Source: Deltaproteobacteria bacterium
Lineage (GTDB): Bacteria; Desulfobacterota; DSM-4660; Desulfatiglandales; Desulfatiglandaceae
Reading direction: 5' to 3'
DNA: 49,073 nucleotides
Assembly (NCBI GenBank): GCA_021737785.1
Contig: JAIPDI010000041.1
Span: 1 to 49,073 of the forward strand
The notes beneath the pieces are model-generated. The model saw nothing but the letters and a program-made list of their open reading frames with translations, searched no databases and was not told where the DNA came from. Below, piece after piece: positions 1-7,308 of this stretch. Made by a program: the position numbers and the translations under genes. Positions within the stretch are counted from its first letter, which is position 1, and each line of letters opens with the position of its first letter.

Positions 1-385
1 TCTCGCCAGCAAAAAAACCTGGCTTTCAGGCACAGTTGACGTGTGTCCAAAAACCCATTCAGTTTCTAACCTCTTGTTTTCTCTGATTTTTTTCTGATCC
101 ATTTTTCTTCTTGACAGGAACAATATAGGATTGTCCCCCTTTTTCTGTCGCCCTCTTTCTTCAAGATAGTTATTTATTAATGCCCGTCCGCCATCTCCAC
201 GTCCCCCATCTCCATAAGGTTCGGAGAAAAACGGCCCTTTTGGCCCCAAAATATTCGATACAGGCCTGTTCTAATCGTCAAAATCAATAGCTATTGAAGT
301 GATATCAACCACTTGATTTGGCCCGACCCCCAGCCACCAGCCACCAGCCAAGCCCGAGTTAGTGCGATTGTTGGGCAGCCGTCAC
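1..385. other. Gene-free left edge with short repeats
   Basis: No convincing gene is visible. The stretch lies downstream of the leftward SLOG gene, which ends at 386. It contains low-complexity tracts: repeated 'catctccac/cccccatctcc' words around 190-225 and a short 7-nt tandem (cagccac three times) near 330-350. Nothing here looks like a strong terminator. It is probably intergenic DNA of the repeat-rich kind seen throughout the window. Confidence 0.5.
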
Positions 386-934
386 TCAAAACAAACTCCT
401 CTGCGTCCCGCCTGCCTCTTGTAGGTGGCCTATCGCAGCTGTGAGTACCTTCTCTCTTACATCCCTCCCACATCCAATTAGGAGACCCTGCCAATCAGCC
501 TCGCCCTTCAAAGTGAAAAACCGTTTGGCCGGCACGGCGTAGACCACGACGCTCTTATGTTGGCGCAAGAGGCGTGCGGCATTCGCAAGGGTTCCAGCGC
601 TCTTTCCATCCCAGATCATGAGACCCACGGAAGCCTCTTGGGCCATCTGTTCGTCTTTGGCGGCATAGTAGCTGAAATCTCTTCGGGTCTGACTGGTAGC
701 TACAGCCCGAACCGGCCACTTGCCCAAATTGTTCCTACATTCTCCACCTGAACAGAACACCTCGACCGCCTCGTAACCGCGACTTTGTAGGTACTTCTGA
801 ACAGCCTTGTCCACACCGTTGGCATCGCCGACAACCACGGGAAACCCTTGCTCGACGATTCGATCAATTCGCCGCCTGACTTCCTTGCTCAATCGCGATA
901 TTCGTCGAGATCCTCCTATGAACACCTTGGTCAT
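386..934 (-). CDS. SLOG-fold (DprA/LOG-like) nucleotide-binding protein
   Basis: 182 residues. The N-terminus runs beta-strand then GGSR (residues 7-10), followed by the glycine-rich GDANGVD segment (36-42) and a later GKSAGT motif (about 110-115) before a 'VVVY' strand. These are hallmarks of the SLOG/DUF2493 branch of the Rossmann-like LOG-DprA-TIR-related superfamily, which binds or cleaves nucleotide derivatives. No DNA-binding or membrane segment is evident, so it is likely cytosolic. Its ATG overlaps the phosphoribosyltransferase stop (ATGA at 931-934), so the two are almost certainly translationally coupled. The substrate is unknown. Nucleotide salvage or nucleotide-signal sensing in defence are both possible; family assignment is firmer than function. 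Confidence 0.75.
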   Translation of the reverse strand: MTKVFIGGSRRISRLSKEVRRRIDRIVEQGFPVVVGDANGVDKAVQKYLQSRGYEAVEVFCSGGECRNNLGKWPVRAVATSQTRRDFSYYAAKDEQMAQEASVGLMIWDGKSAGTLANAARLLRQHKSVVVYAVPAKRFFTLKGEADWQGLLIGCGRDVREKVLTAAIGHLQEAGGTQRSLF

Positions 935-1521
935 GATCTGCTCCGCGTTCGAGTTAGGGCCAGGGCGTATACGTCCGCAACAGCTCCCTCATCATAGAGC
1001 GCTGCTGTGATCGCGTTCATTGTAGCTCCTGACCGATACAGGTCATCGAATAGGAGAACCTTCTGCCCTTTGAGGACCGATGCATCGACCGTATGTGCAC
1101 CATAGAGGAGACGGAGCCTTTCATCGTAGGCGTAAACGTTCTTAAGCTCGGGTGTCTCCTTGACTCGCGTGACACCGTTCCAGCGAACGGGAATGCCGAT
1201 CGTTGTTCCAAGCCTCTCCGCGATGAGGTGGAGTGGCTGTTCAGCCCGCACTCGGGAGGGAGGAACAGGAACAAGAATGGTCACTTCAGGATTCCATTCT
1301 CGAACAAATCTTGCAGCGACCTCAGCAAGTTGGTTAAGCGCGCTCTTGTCCGAGCGGTACTTAAGGCGGTATAGCAACTCGCCGACCTGGCTTCTCTTGG
1401 TGTCAAACATCGCATGGCCGTATTCGTCATCACCAAGATACGTGCTGCTAAGTGTGTGGTAATCCAACACGTACCCTGTACGCCATCGGCCGGGAATCTG
1501 CATTGGTCTAATGTTCACCAT
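931..1521 (-). CDS. ComF-like phosphoribosyltransferase
   Basis: 196 residues. The type I phosphoribosyltransferase PRPP loop is clear: a hydrophobic strand then DDLYRSGAT (residues 159-167). A 'LVPVPPSR' strand-turn (83-90) is typical of ComF/GntX-like members. The N-terminal zinc-finger cysteines of true ComFC are absent, so this is not simply the competence protein. Such enzymes join or exchange a base with 5-phosphoribosyl pyrophosphate. The start is ATG with GGAG eight bases upstream. It is the first gene of a two-gene operon with the SLOG protein. Because LOG-type SLOG enzymes split a base from ribose phosphate, a paired salvage or signal-turnover cycle is plausible but unproven. Confidence 0.75.
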   Translation of the reverse strand: MVNIRPMQIPGRWRTGYVLDYHTLSSTYLGDDEYGHAMFDTKRSQVGELLYRLKYRSDKSALNQLAEVAARFVREWNPEVTILVPVPPSRVRAEQPLHLIAERLGTTIGIPVRWNGVTRVKETPELKNVYAYDERLRLLYGAHTVDASVLKGQKVLLFDDLYRSGATMNAITAALYDEGAVADVYALALTRTRSRS

Positions 1522-1607
1522 CGATCATCTCCAAAGAAAAAGGCCCATCGCTGGACGAAGTCAGCATTGTCGGAGCTGTTGTGCTCGAAAAGAAATACCG
1601 AACTAAG

Positions 1608-1637
1608 ATTATTTAACGTAATGACGAAGTATGTAAA
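1608..1637 (-). promoter_or_regulatory. Possible sigma70 promoter of the PRTase-SLOG operon
   Basis: Reading leftward, TTTACA (1632-1637) and AATAAT (1608-1613) are separated by 18 bases, each matching five of six consensus positions. The site is about 87 bases upstream of the phosphoribosyltransferase ATG, in an AT-rich stretch. Found by eye only. Confidence 0.3.
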
Positions 1638-1868
1638 CGGATGCATTTCCACCACCATTTACCTTAAAAACCAACCTATGTGGTGCTTCCCTCTGATCGT
1701 CACCCCTACAACAAAAGTCTACGTTCACAGGGAGTATCTCTGATATTTGCAATGGTCCTGTCATTCTCTTACGAATTACTGTCGTAGAACTAACAATGAT
1801 GCAATCGTCCGTTGTTCTCTCCCGCGCTTGGCACTATTGGTTCAATTATTACCTGCACTGGCGAAATA

Positions 1869-1995
1869 GGAGCGTGCCATATTAACCGTCTCAAAAAAAT
1901 AACTACACAAGCACTTCCGGCAAAAGCTTTTTTTCATAAAAACGGATTTTACTATGTCAATACTATTATGAGACGGTTAATATGTAGCACGCTCC
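1869..1995. repeat. 127-bp element with 25-27 bp inverted ends (MITE-like)
   Basis: The left arm at 1869-1893 starts GGAGCGTGC and ends ACCGTCTCA. The right arm at 1969-1995 is its reverse complement apart from a two-base indel. A few more bases outside each arm (aata / tatt) also pair. The interior of about 75 bases is AT-rich and non-coding. The form fits a miniature inverted-repeat element or a very stable transcript hairpin. No clear target duplication could be assigned. It sits in the roughly 575-bp gap between the phosphoribosyltransferase gene and the AT-rich orphan gene. Confidence 0.65.
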
Positions 1996-2097
1996 CGTAT
2001 TTGAAGAGAATACTGCCCGTATGAGCAGATATTAAAGTTTTTCCGCGCCTTACAGCAACTTGCTGCGATAACGTTTGAGTGAGACGAGTGAATGCCC

Positions 2098-3114
2098 TTA
2101 GCGGTTCTCGGCTTTTTCCAGCGAGTTGTTAGCTGCCCGTTCAATCTTATTCAGATGATCATTTATAATTTTTAAGAAAGGGCGATCTTCTTTTATGGAA
2201 TAACCACTACTGCCTATTTCAATAGATTCCAATTCGGTTAGATAATCGTGTTGTGAAATCTCCCAAACAATTCCATAGAGATCTGCAAGATAAAGAATGA
2301 TTTCTGCGTATTCATAGAACTCATTCTGCGTATGATTTATTACGTTTCTGCCATTTTCAACTCGCAAGAAATCAAAATGGCTTTTATAATCTATGTGTGT
2401 TTTTTTACTCAAAAAGCCATAAAGCTGGCCTGCCACAGGTTGAGTCTTTTTAAGCGCTGATATAGTTTTGGTTGTAGATATTTTGCTTATATCCTCAATG
2501 TTGTCTAAACAGCATGCTGTATGTGCCCATGCTATTTGCTCCAAAATTAGTCGTGAAACAGCGTGGCCTTCATACCGATGACCAAGAGAATACAGTAAAT
2601 GTGAAGAGAAAAAACTATACAACAATCTTTCAAGAACAACGGATGCACCAAAGACACCATTTGAAGGAAGTGGTAGCTCTTCATCTGAATCCACAAATTT
2701 TGATATCATTGATAAAATGAAACGTTTTGCGGACATATATGCTTTAATATATTGTATTCTGGCGCTTTTCTCCTCTGACGAAGTATCAACAGGCTCTGAG
2801 TCGCAATATCGTTTCTTAGCGTAATCAATACTTTCGAGACCGTATGAAGAAGCGATAACAGCCGCTTCAACATTTTCACTCAAAGTCCGAACGTTAAAAA
2901 AACGTGGGATTAAGGCAGTGTATAGATTTGTTGAAAGAACCTCATAATCTTCTAAAAGGCGATGAACGTTTTCAGCTATACTGTTCCTAACCCTCAAAAA
3001 AGTTTTGTCTTTGGTATACACAGTGTTCAGTTGCCTCTTAACTCTAATGAAAGAGAGCTGGGATGCAGGTCCCGATATCGTATCGTGCGACCTTAAGGGC
3101 TTTGCATCGATCAC
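2098..3114 (-). CDS. Unknown helical protein with HEPN-like RNxxxH motif
   Basis: 338 residues from a GTG at 3114. No family is recognised with certainty. The gene is markedly AT-rich compared with its neighbours, suggesting separate acquisition. The protein is predicted all-helical. Residues 256-261 read RNVINH, matching the R-N-x3-H pattern of HEPN ribonucleases, and a 'LSKKTH' segment (235-240) recalls DUF5677/AbiV-like proteins. The start is uncertain: the same frame runs upstream to a TGA at 3136-3138 that closes the restriction-enzyme remnant, no good ribosome site precedes 3114, and a GTG about 30 codons in is an alternative. Its place beside a decayed restriction module suggests a defence or toxin role, as inference only. 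Confidence 0.55.
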   Translation of the reverse strand: MIDAKPLRSHDTISGPASQLSFIRVKRQLNTVYTKDKTFLRVRNSIAENVHRLLEDYEVLSTNLYTALIPRFFNVRTLSENVEAAVIASSYGLESIDYAKKRYCDSEPVDTSSEEKSARIQYIKAYMSAKRFILSMISKFVDSDEELPLPSNGVFGASVVLERLLYSFFSSHLLYSLGHRYEGHAVSRLILEQIAWAHTACCLDNIEDISKISTTKTISALKKTQPVAGQLYGFLSKKTHIDYKSHFDFLRVENGRNVINHTQNEFYEYAEIILYLADLYGIVWEISQHDYLTELESIEIGSSGYSIKEDRPFLKIINDHLNKIERAANNSLEKAENR

Positions 3115-3135
3115 CCTCGCACAATCGTGTCCGAC

Positions 3136-3312
3136 TCACTTCCATCCTTGTTCATAGGGTCCAAAAAACCGTTCACCGTCAAAATGTATCAAATGAGGTG
3201 GGGCGTCTCCAACCCATACCTCCCTCTCCCATGCAATATCGGCAAGATCTCAGGCCAGCATTTGCGGCCGGAAATAATTGGTATCCCCCACATGGGCACC
3301 TTTGTCACTCAT
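3136..3312 (-). pseudogene. Remnant of BsuBI/PstI-type restriction endonuclease
   Basis: An ATG overlaps the methyltransferase stop (ATGA at 3309-3312) and opens 20 codons. These end at an in-frame TGA (3250-3252), after which the same frame continues for 37 codons to TGA at 3136-3138. The second part contains DIAWEREVW, then HLIHFDGERFFGPY, matching from memory the conserved extreme C-terminus of BsuBI/PstI endonucleases. A whole enzyme is about 300 or more residues, so most of the gene including its catalytic part is missing, and one internal stop (perhaps CGA to TGA) has been gained. The upstream methyltransferase is the usual partner of this endonuclease family, which supports the call. 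Confidence 0.65.
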
Positions 3313-4796
3313 GCTGCCATGCCCTCCAATTTCTCATCGATGGTTTCCTGGCTGAGTTCCGAGCGTCCCAAGGCCCATTCACCGACGGCGATCAGCGTTT
3401 CACGGCTCGGATACCTCATCCGGTTAAGATCCGTTGCGTTAACCTGCGTGTGGCCGTTGAACGCCCGAAAATTCTCGTCAACCGCGGTCGTGTTAAGAAA
3501 TACGGCGAGACCGGCGGCCACTGCTTTTGGTAACCCCTTCTTGTCTTGATGGAAGACGTTCAGATGGTTCTCGAAGCCAATCAAGGGGGAGCCCCCGAAT
3601 TTGGAAGGGTCGACAATATTGGCCACAACCCGTCTTCTTTCTTCTTTGGACGAAAATCGGCGTACCACGCAATAACATCCATTCGGATAAAGCCATTTTT
3701 CGGTTTCGCTGTTTCGCCGGATGGCATTCGGTTTCTTCATGGCCGGCTTAGGCCATTCAGTCCCCTTGCTACTAAAATGACCGGGGTAGAGCAGCGGCAC
3801 GGTACCCGCCTCTGGCATTTGACGCAAGTGTTCTTTTACGCGGAAATCAACCACCGGTCCAGTGGAAACCCTTATGTTGAGGTCATTCAAGGAATAACGG
3901 ATAGCCGGGGAGGATTCAATGGCATTTATTTCAAACGAGGTGGGCACGCGAATGAATCGTTCGGGATCGTCCGGAAAAATGATCCGTTCCAATGGATATT
4001 CCTGAACGGTTAAGTCATCGAAACTCTCGTCTGTTGACGTTGAAATGCGTATCGGACCCTGGCGACCACCACGCTCCAATCGAATGATGATATTTTCCTG
4101 CAGGACATCGTCGTCCTTGAATGCCTTGTTGCGCGAGCTAAACAGGTGAATCTGTTTGATCACGGCCTGCTCAAGCATAAAATTGCGAAAAGGGCGATAA
4201 TACGGCCCATTGCAGAAGCTGCGGGGGATGATCGCAACGAGTTCTCCTTGGTCATCAAGGAGAGACAGCGATAAGGCGACAAAGGCAGAATATAAATTGA
4301 CAGTCTCGATTCCCACTTTCCGTAATGCGGCCCGGTGTGCGGAGTCGCTTCTTATTTTTTTGTAAGGCGGATTCAAGATTGCGTGCGTGTAGCCAGGTAG
4401 TGCCGCGGCGAAGAGATTACCAAAAAGGCTATCTGCCGCGGCGTGAACGAAATCGACATTTCGGATCAGCGGCACCAAACCGGCTTGGTCCTCATATGCC
4501 GCAAGCGTCTTATTCAAATACGGCAGGAGGGCCTTGTCAATTTCAAAGGCATGGAGTTCAATTCGCCGAAAATTGAGGCCACCAGACACCCATCTATCCA
4601 AAAACGCTGCGGAAAGAGACCCAATCCCGGCTCCTGGGTCAAGGAGTCGACAATCTTCCTTTCCGCCTACGTCAAACATTTCTGCCATGAAGCGGGCGAT
4701 GGATGCGGGGGTAAAGAACTGACCGAACTGCGACTTCCTTTTGGGATCCATGGCCCTTGATACGGTCAGCCTTGTCTGATCAACCTCTGAAAGCAA
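3309..4796 (-). CDS. PstI/BsuBI-type N6-adenine DNA methyltransferase (orphaned)
   Basis: 495 residues. The N-terminal GQFFTP (25-30) precedes motif I DPGAGIG (53-59), which binds S-adenosylmethionine, and motif IV NPPY (142-145), the catalytic site of gamma-class N6-adenine methyltransferases. A C-terminal target-recognition half follows. The layout matches the Eco57I-like branch containing M.PstI/M.BsuBI, which methylate CTGCAG; that target is predicted, not shown. The start is TTG at 4796 with AGGAG eight bases upstream. Directly downstream, overlapping by four bases, is the remnant of the matching endonuclease, so the enzyme probably acts alone, for epigenetic marking or protection from incoming PstI-like restriction. 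Confidence 0.85.
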   Translation of the reverse strand: MLSEVDQTRLTVSRAMDPKRKSQFGQFFTPASIARFMAEMFDVGGKEDCRLLDPGAGIGSLSAAFLDRWVSGGLNFRRIELHAFEIDKALLPYLNKTLAAYEDQAGLVPLIRNVDFVHAAADSLFGNLFAAALPGYTHAILNPPYKKIRSDSAHRAALRKVGIETVNLYSAFVALSLSLLDDQGELVAIIPRSFCNGPYYRPFRNFMLEQAVIKQIHLFSSRNKAFKDDDVLQENIIIRLERGGRQGPIRISTSTDESFDDLTVQEYPLERIIFPDDPERFIRVPTSFEINAIESSPAIRYSLNDLNIRVSTGPVVDFRVKEHLRQMPEAGTVPLLYPGHFSSKGTEWPKPAMKKPNAIRRNSETEKWLYPNGCYCVVRRFSSKEERRRVVANIVDPSKFGGSPLIGFENHLNVFHQDKKGLPKAVAAGLAVFLNTTAVDENFRAFNGHTQVNATDLNRMRYPSRETLIAVGEWALGRSELSQETIDEKLEGMAA

Positions 4797-5062
4797 AGAT
4801 CTTCTCCTATTGGCTCCCAGCGCCTTCCGTCATCACCGGATTCAAATCTGCTGAATTCCTGGTACCAAGTTGAACAGCGGGAATAATCCGGGGTCGCACC
4901 GCTGCTGTGAATGCTTCTTATGTCAGAATAGGCGAATGAAATGGATAATGTCAACAAATTTAAAATCAAATAAGAACGGTTTGATAGACTATTACAAGGC
5001 CTGGGGCAGCGGCCTTTTTGACTCATTTCGTGGGTTGGGTGGTTGATCGTTAACAATTCCGT

Positions 5063-5190
5063 GTTATCACATTATTATGAAATCAAGAGGTGGGCGGTTT
5101 TCGGGATTTTTGTTGAACCGCAAAGAACGCCAAGAGTGGTTTGGGTGTTTCTATACACCACTGCCGGAGGCATGGTGGTTTTCGTTTGTC
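5063..5190. repeat. Dispersed repeat copy R1 (GTTGAACCGCAAAG family)
   Basis: The segment contains an AT-rich lead, gaggtgggcgg, then tgttgaaccgcaaagaacgccaag, and after about 30 bases ccactgccggaggcatggtggttttcgtttgtc. Its first half recurs in direct orientation at 7064-7125 and its second half recurs inverted at 7168-7243. A shorter relative lies at 8139-8170. It overlaps the end of the degenerate copy of the ATPase tail. Confidence 0.7.
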
Positions 5191-5430
5191 GGGGATGGTG
5201 CGCTCTACCAGTCCGTCGGCAAGGGCTGGGTCGATGTAGCGCTCACGGAGATGAGCACGGTCTCTAAGCCCCAGATTTGTAAGGATTTCCGAGTTTCCGA
5301 GAGGGCCACTTGAGCCAATCAGACGAATCAAAACAACCACCGCGACTGGTGGGGCGACTGGTAGCGTGACTATGGCCTCATGGGCCTCGACTTGCCCGCT
5401 CACTTGTCCGGTAGCCGCAATGTTCTTCAT
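5083..5430 (-). pseudogene. Degenerate duplicate of the ATPase C-terminal winged helix
   Basis: The first 60-70 residues nearly repeat the tail of the next gene upstream: both contain VAVVVLIRLIGSSGPLGNSE and then YIDPALADGLVERTIP. After that the frame runs into dispersed repeat R1 and ends in unrelated residues. At DNA level about 170 bp at 5196-5366 copy 5524-5693 with scattered changes, offset by about 328 bp. This is a tandem duplication of a gene end, not an independent gene. Confidence 0.7.
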
Positions 5431-6329
5431 GGACGGCTCTTTCCCTTTTCCAACTGTTCCAGTAACCTGCGGCCCTTTTCCGTGAGCCGGTATTTCTGGA
5501 GGCGACTGGTGGGTTTCTCGGGAATGGTGCGCTCCACCAGTCCATCTGCAAGGGCTGGGTCGATATAATGCTCACGAAGATGCGTACGATCTTTAAGTCC
5601 CAGATTTGCAAGGATTTCTGAGTTTCCGAGAGGCCCGCTTGAGCCGATCAGACGAATCAGAACAACCACCGCGACTGGTGGGGTGACTGGTAGGTTGACT
5701 GGTAGGGTATCTTGCGGGGTGACTTGCGGGGTGACCTGGTCCCGACTTGGCCCCGACTTGGCCCATGGCTCAGGCTTTTTCCTCCGGATCGTCAACACAA
5801 AAAACCCTCCGTCAAGCCTGATTTCAGGTTCAGGAAGCCCGGCTTTACTGCATCGCCGGATCATATCACGGATTCCGGTGCCCATGCGTTCGATGTACTT
5901 GGTCAGGTACATGGGCTCGGCCAGAAGCGGATTATGGGGTACTGAGGCATGGGGGCCGCGCAGTTTTTCAAGCGTCAGGGTCGGCGGCAGGGTTCCGGGA
6001 TTCCAGACTTCGAGCCGATCTTTAAAGAGCATGACCTGCACGCTGGCATTGCTGGTGTAGTCGCGATGCACGACGGCATTGACGATGGCTTCGGCGACAA
6101 CTTCCTGCGGAATTTCGTATTTCGTCGGCGCCTGGGTGCTTTCCGCTCTTGTTCCCACCCAGAGGTCTATCTTGGAGAGCACGAAATCCTTGGCCTGATC
6201 CACGAGATCGAAAACCGTGCCTTTGTACACCTGATAAGAAGGAATGGGTTTTGCCACCGGTTTTCCTGGATTCCGGCCAAAACCGTGCCGGAATGACGGA
6301 AGGTAAACGTGCAGTGGAAGGATGGCCAT
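5427..6329 (-). CDS. RecG/Schlafen-like ATP-binding protein, 5'-truncated
   Basis: 300 residues. The core (about 70-150) carries a GHKL-type ATP-binding motif set: EAIVNAVVHRDY, then VWNPGTLPP, and YIERMGTGIRDMI (about 145-158). A linker with QVTPQVTPQ repeats and a C-terminal winged-helix segment follow. This matches the family annotated as 'ATP-dependent DNA helicase RecG-related', which normally begins with an AlbA/Schlafen DNA-binding domain and is about 400-480 residues long. Here that domain is missing; the first 25 or so residues are read from a palindromic repeat (6270-6294) and no good ribosome site precedes the ATG. It is probably a truncated remnant, though its reading frame is open. 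Confidence 0.7.
   Translation of the reverse strand: MAILPLHVYLPSFRHGFGRNPGKPVAKPIPSYQVYKGTVFDLVDQAKDFVLSKIDLWVGTRAESTQAPTKYEIPQEVVAEAIVNAVVHRDYTSNASVQVMLFKDRLEVWNPGTLPPTLTLEKLRGPHASVPHNPLLAEPMYLTKYIERMGTGIRDMIRRCSKAGLPEPEIRLDGGFFVLTIRRKKPEPWAKSGPSRDQVTPQVTPQDTLPVNLPVTPPVAVVVLIRLIGSSGPLGNSEILANLGLKDRTHLREHYIDPALADGLVERTIPEKPTSRLQKYRLTEKGRRLLEQLEKGKSRP
6270..6294. repeat. Palindromic repeat ATTCCGGC-n9-GCCGGAAT
   Basis: A perfect 8-bp inverted repeat with a 9-base loop, flanked by bases resembling the common 'cgtcattccgg...ccggaatcca' intergenic repeat. It sits exactly where the ATPase protein loses homology to its family, so it marks or caused the 5' truncation. Confidence 0.65.
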
Positions 6330-6369
6330 ATTTTCTTGTTTTTCATGACAGAAGACCAGTGATATAGTA

Positions 6370-6783
6370 CTAAAGATAGGCCACCTTAAGCTGTCTCATG
6401 GACTTCGCGATGATATCAAAGTGGGCGGCGTACTCTGTGTAAAGAACCGCACCGATGGAAACGGCCGTGTGTGCAATTTGAACATCGTTCAAGAAATCCG
6501 CTTTTTTGGAGAGGGCCTTGTACATGGGAGGGAGATCTGAAAAAAATTCTCCGATCCGGATGTATTGCTCAGGAGTCAACGTAACCATCCGACCGGCATC
6601 CATGTACGGTTTTTGGAGTTGATTAAGGAGCCTTTCCCCCCGCTTGTTTCTGATTCCGGCCCAAAGCTCCATTAAAACCACTCCGGAGAGGTACTTGGTG
6701 GTTCCACGGCGCAGGAGTTCGGTGCTGTGGGTCCTGTTGCGGATAAAAGAGATGTAGATGTCGGTATCGAACATCACCTTCAT
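6370..6783 (-). CDS. vapC: PIN-domain ribonuclease toxin, VapC family
   Basis: 137 residues, usual size for VapC. Acidic metal-binding residues are in place: D6 in FDTDIYI, E39 in VVLMELWAG, D100 in FLNDVQIAHTA and D123 in AAHFDII. PIN toxins cleave RNA, often tRNA or rRNA. The ATG overlaps the stop of the antitoxin gene by four bases (6780-6783), the classic vapBC layout with antitoxin first. The gene lies between repeat copies R1 and R2 together with the truncated ATPase, consistent with a mobile or recombining segment. Confidence 0.85.
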   Translation of the reverse strand: MKVMFDTDIYISFIRNRTHSTELLRRGTTKYLSGVVLMELWAGIRNKRGERLLNQLQKPYMDAGRMVTLTPEQYIRIGEFFSDLPPMYKALSKKADFLNDVQIAHTAVSIGAVLYTEYAAHFDIIAKSMRQLKVAYL

Positions 6784-6974
6784 CTGAAGATATCCTCAAT
6801 CAGATCCCCTTTGCCGGCTACCGACTCATGGGCCTCGATAATCTGATCATCGATAATCACCATCTCCAGGGCCTTGTTGACGGCCTGCTTGTCGGTCCTC
6901 ACCCCAAAGATCCGGCGGGCCATATCGATATGATCCTGATCCAGTTCAATGGTTTTCTTGACCATTCTGGGCAT
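6780..6974 (-). CDS. vapB: Ribbon-helix-helix antitoxin, VapB family
   Basis: 64 residues from ATG at 6974, chosen because AAGGAGGT lies seven bases upstream; a longer frame starting 60 bases earlier lacks such a site. The protein begins MPRMVKKTIELD and has the short strand plus two helices of VapB/DUF2191 antitoxins (ARRIFGVRTDKQAVNKALEM). The acidic C-terminus (EDIF) would bind the PIN toxin. It is expected to repress its own promoter together with VapC. Confidence 0.8.
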   Translation of the reverse strand: MPRMVKKTIELDQDHIDMARRIFGVRTDKQAVNKALEMVIIDDQIIEAHESVAGKGDLIEDIFR

Positions 6975-7063
6975 GTGCGCTACCTCCTTAGCCATATTTA
7001 TTGACATTTTATATGGGTGGAACGGAAATATCAAGAAAAATACGTGCGGTGCCGGCTTCTTGT

Positions 7064-7243
7064 ATTATCATAATGTTATAGGTTCGAGAGGCGGGGGATT
7101 TGTGGTATGTTTGTTGAACCGCAAGGTCGCAAAGGTATTTGTTTTTTTCGTTTGTCGTTGAGAGCCTGACAAACGAAAACCACCATGCCTCCGGCAGTGG
7201 GACATAAAGACAACCAAGACATCCTTGGTGTTCTTCGCGGTTA
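7064..7243. repeat. Dispersed repeat copy R2, with direct and inverted halves
   Basis: Bases 7064-7125 repeat 5063-5125 in the same orientation (ttatcata..., gaggcggg, tttgttgaaccgc). Bases 7168-7243 are the reverse complement of the second half of R1 (tttcgtttgtc at 7147-7157 faces gacaaacgaaaa at 7168-7179). The result is a head-to-head arrangement with a short hairpin at the centre. R1 and R2 bound the ATPase-VapBC segment. Confidence 0.7.
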
Positions 7244-7308
7244 ATGGGTTTATGCCATGAGAAAAAGCCATAATCGCACGGAGTTAGCGTAATAGGAGGG
7301 ATGATCAT

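Noticed and set aside
386-1521. SLOG and ComF-like pair as natural competence genes dprA-comFC
   Set aside because: The SLOG protein lacks DprA's extra domains and length, the PRTase lacks the ComFC zinc finger, and no other competence gene is nearby.
1414-2024. Rightward open frames of 109 and 70 codons between the PRTase gene and the orphan gene
   Set aside because: No ribosome sites, unnatural composition, and one runs through the inverted-repeat element; taken as chance frames.
3250-3252. In-frame TGA in the restriction-enzyme remnant read as selenocysteine
   Set aside because: A second TGA ends the frame only 37 codons later, no SECIS-like hairpin is obvious, and most of the enzyme is missing, so a decayed gene is the simpler reading.
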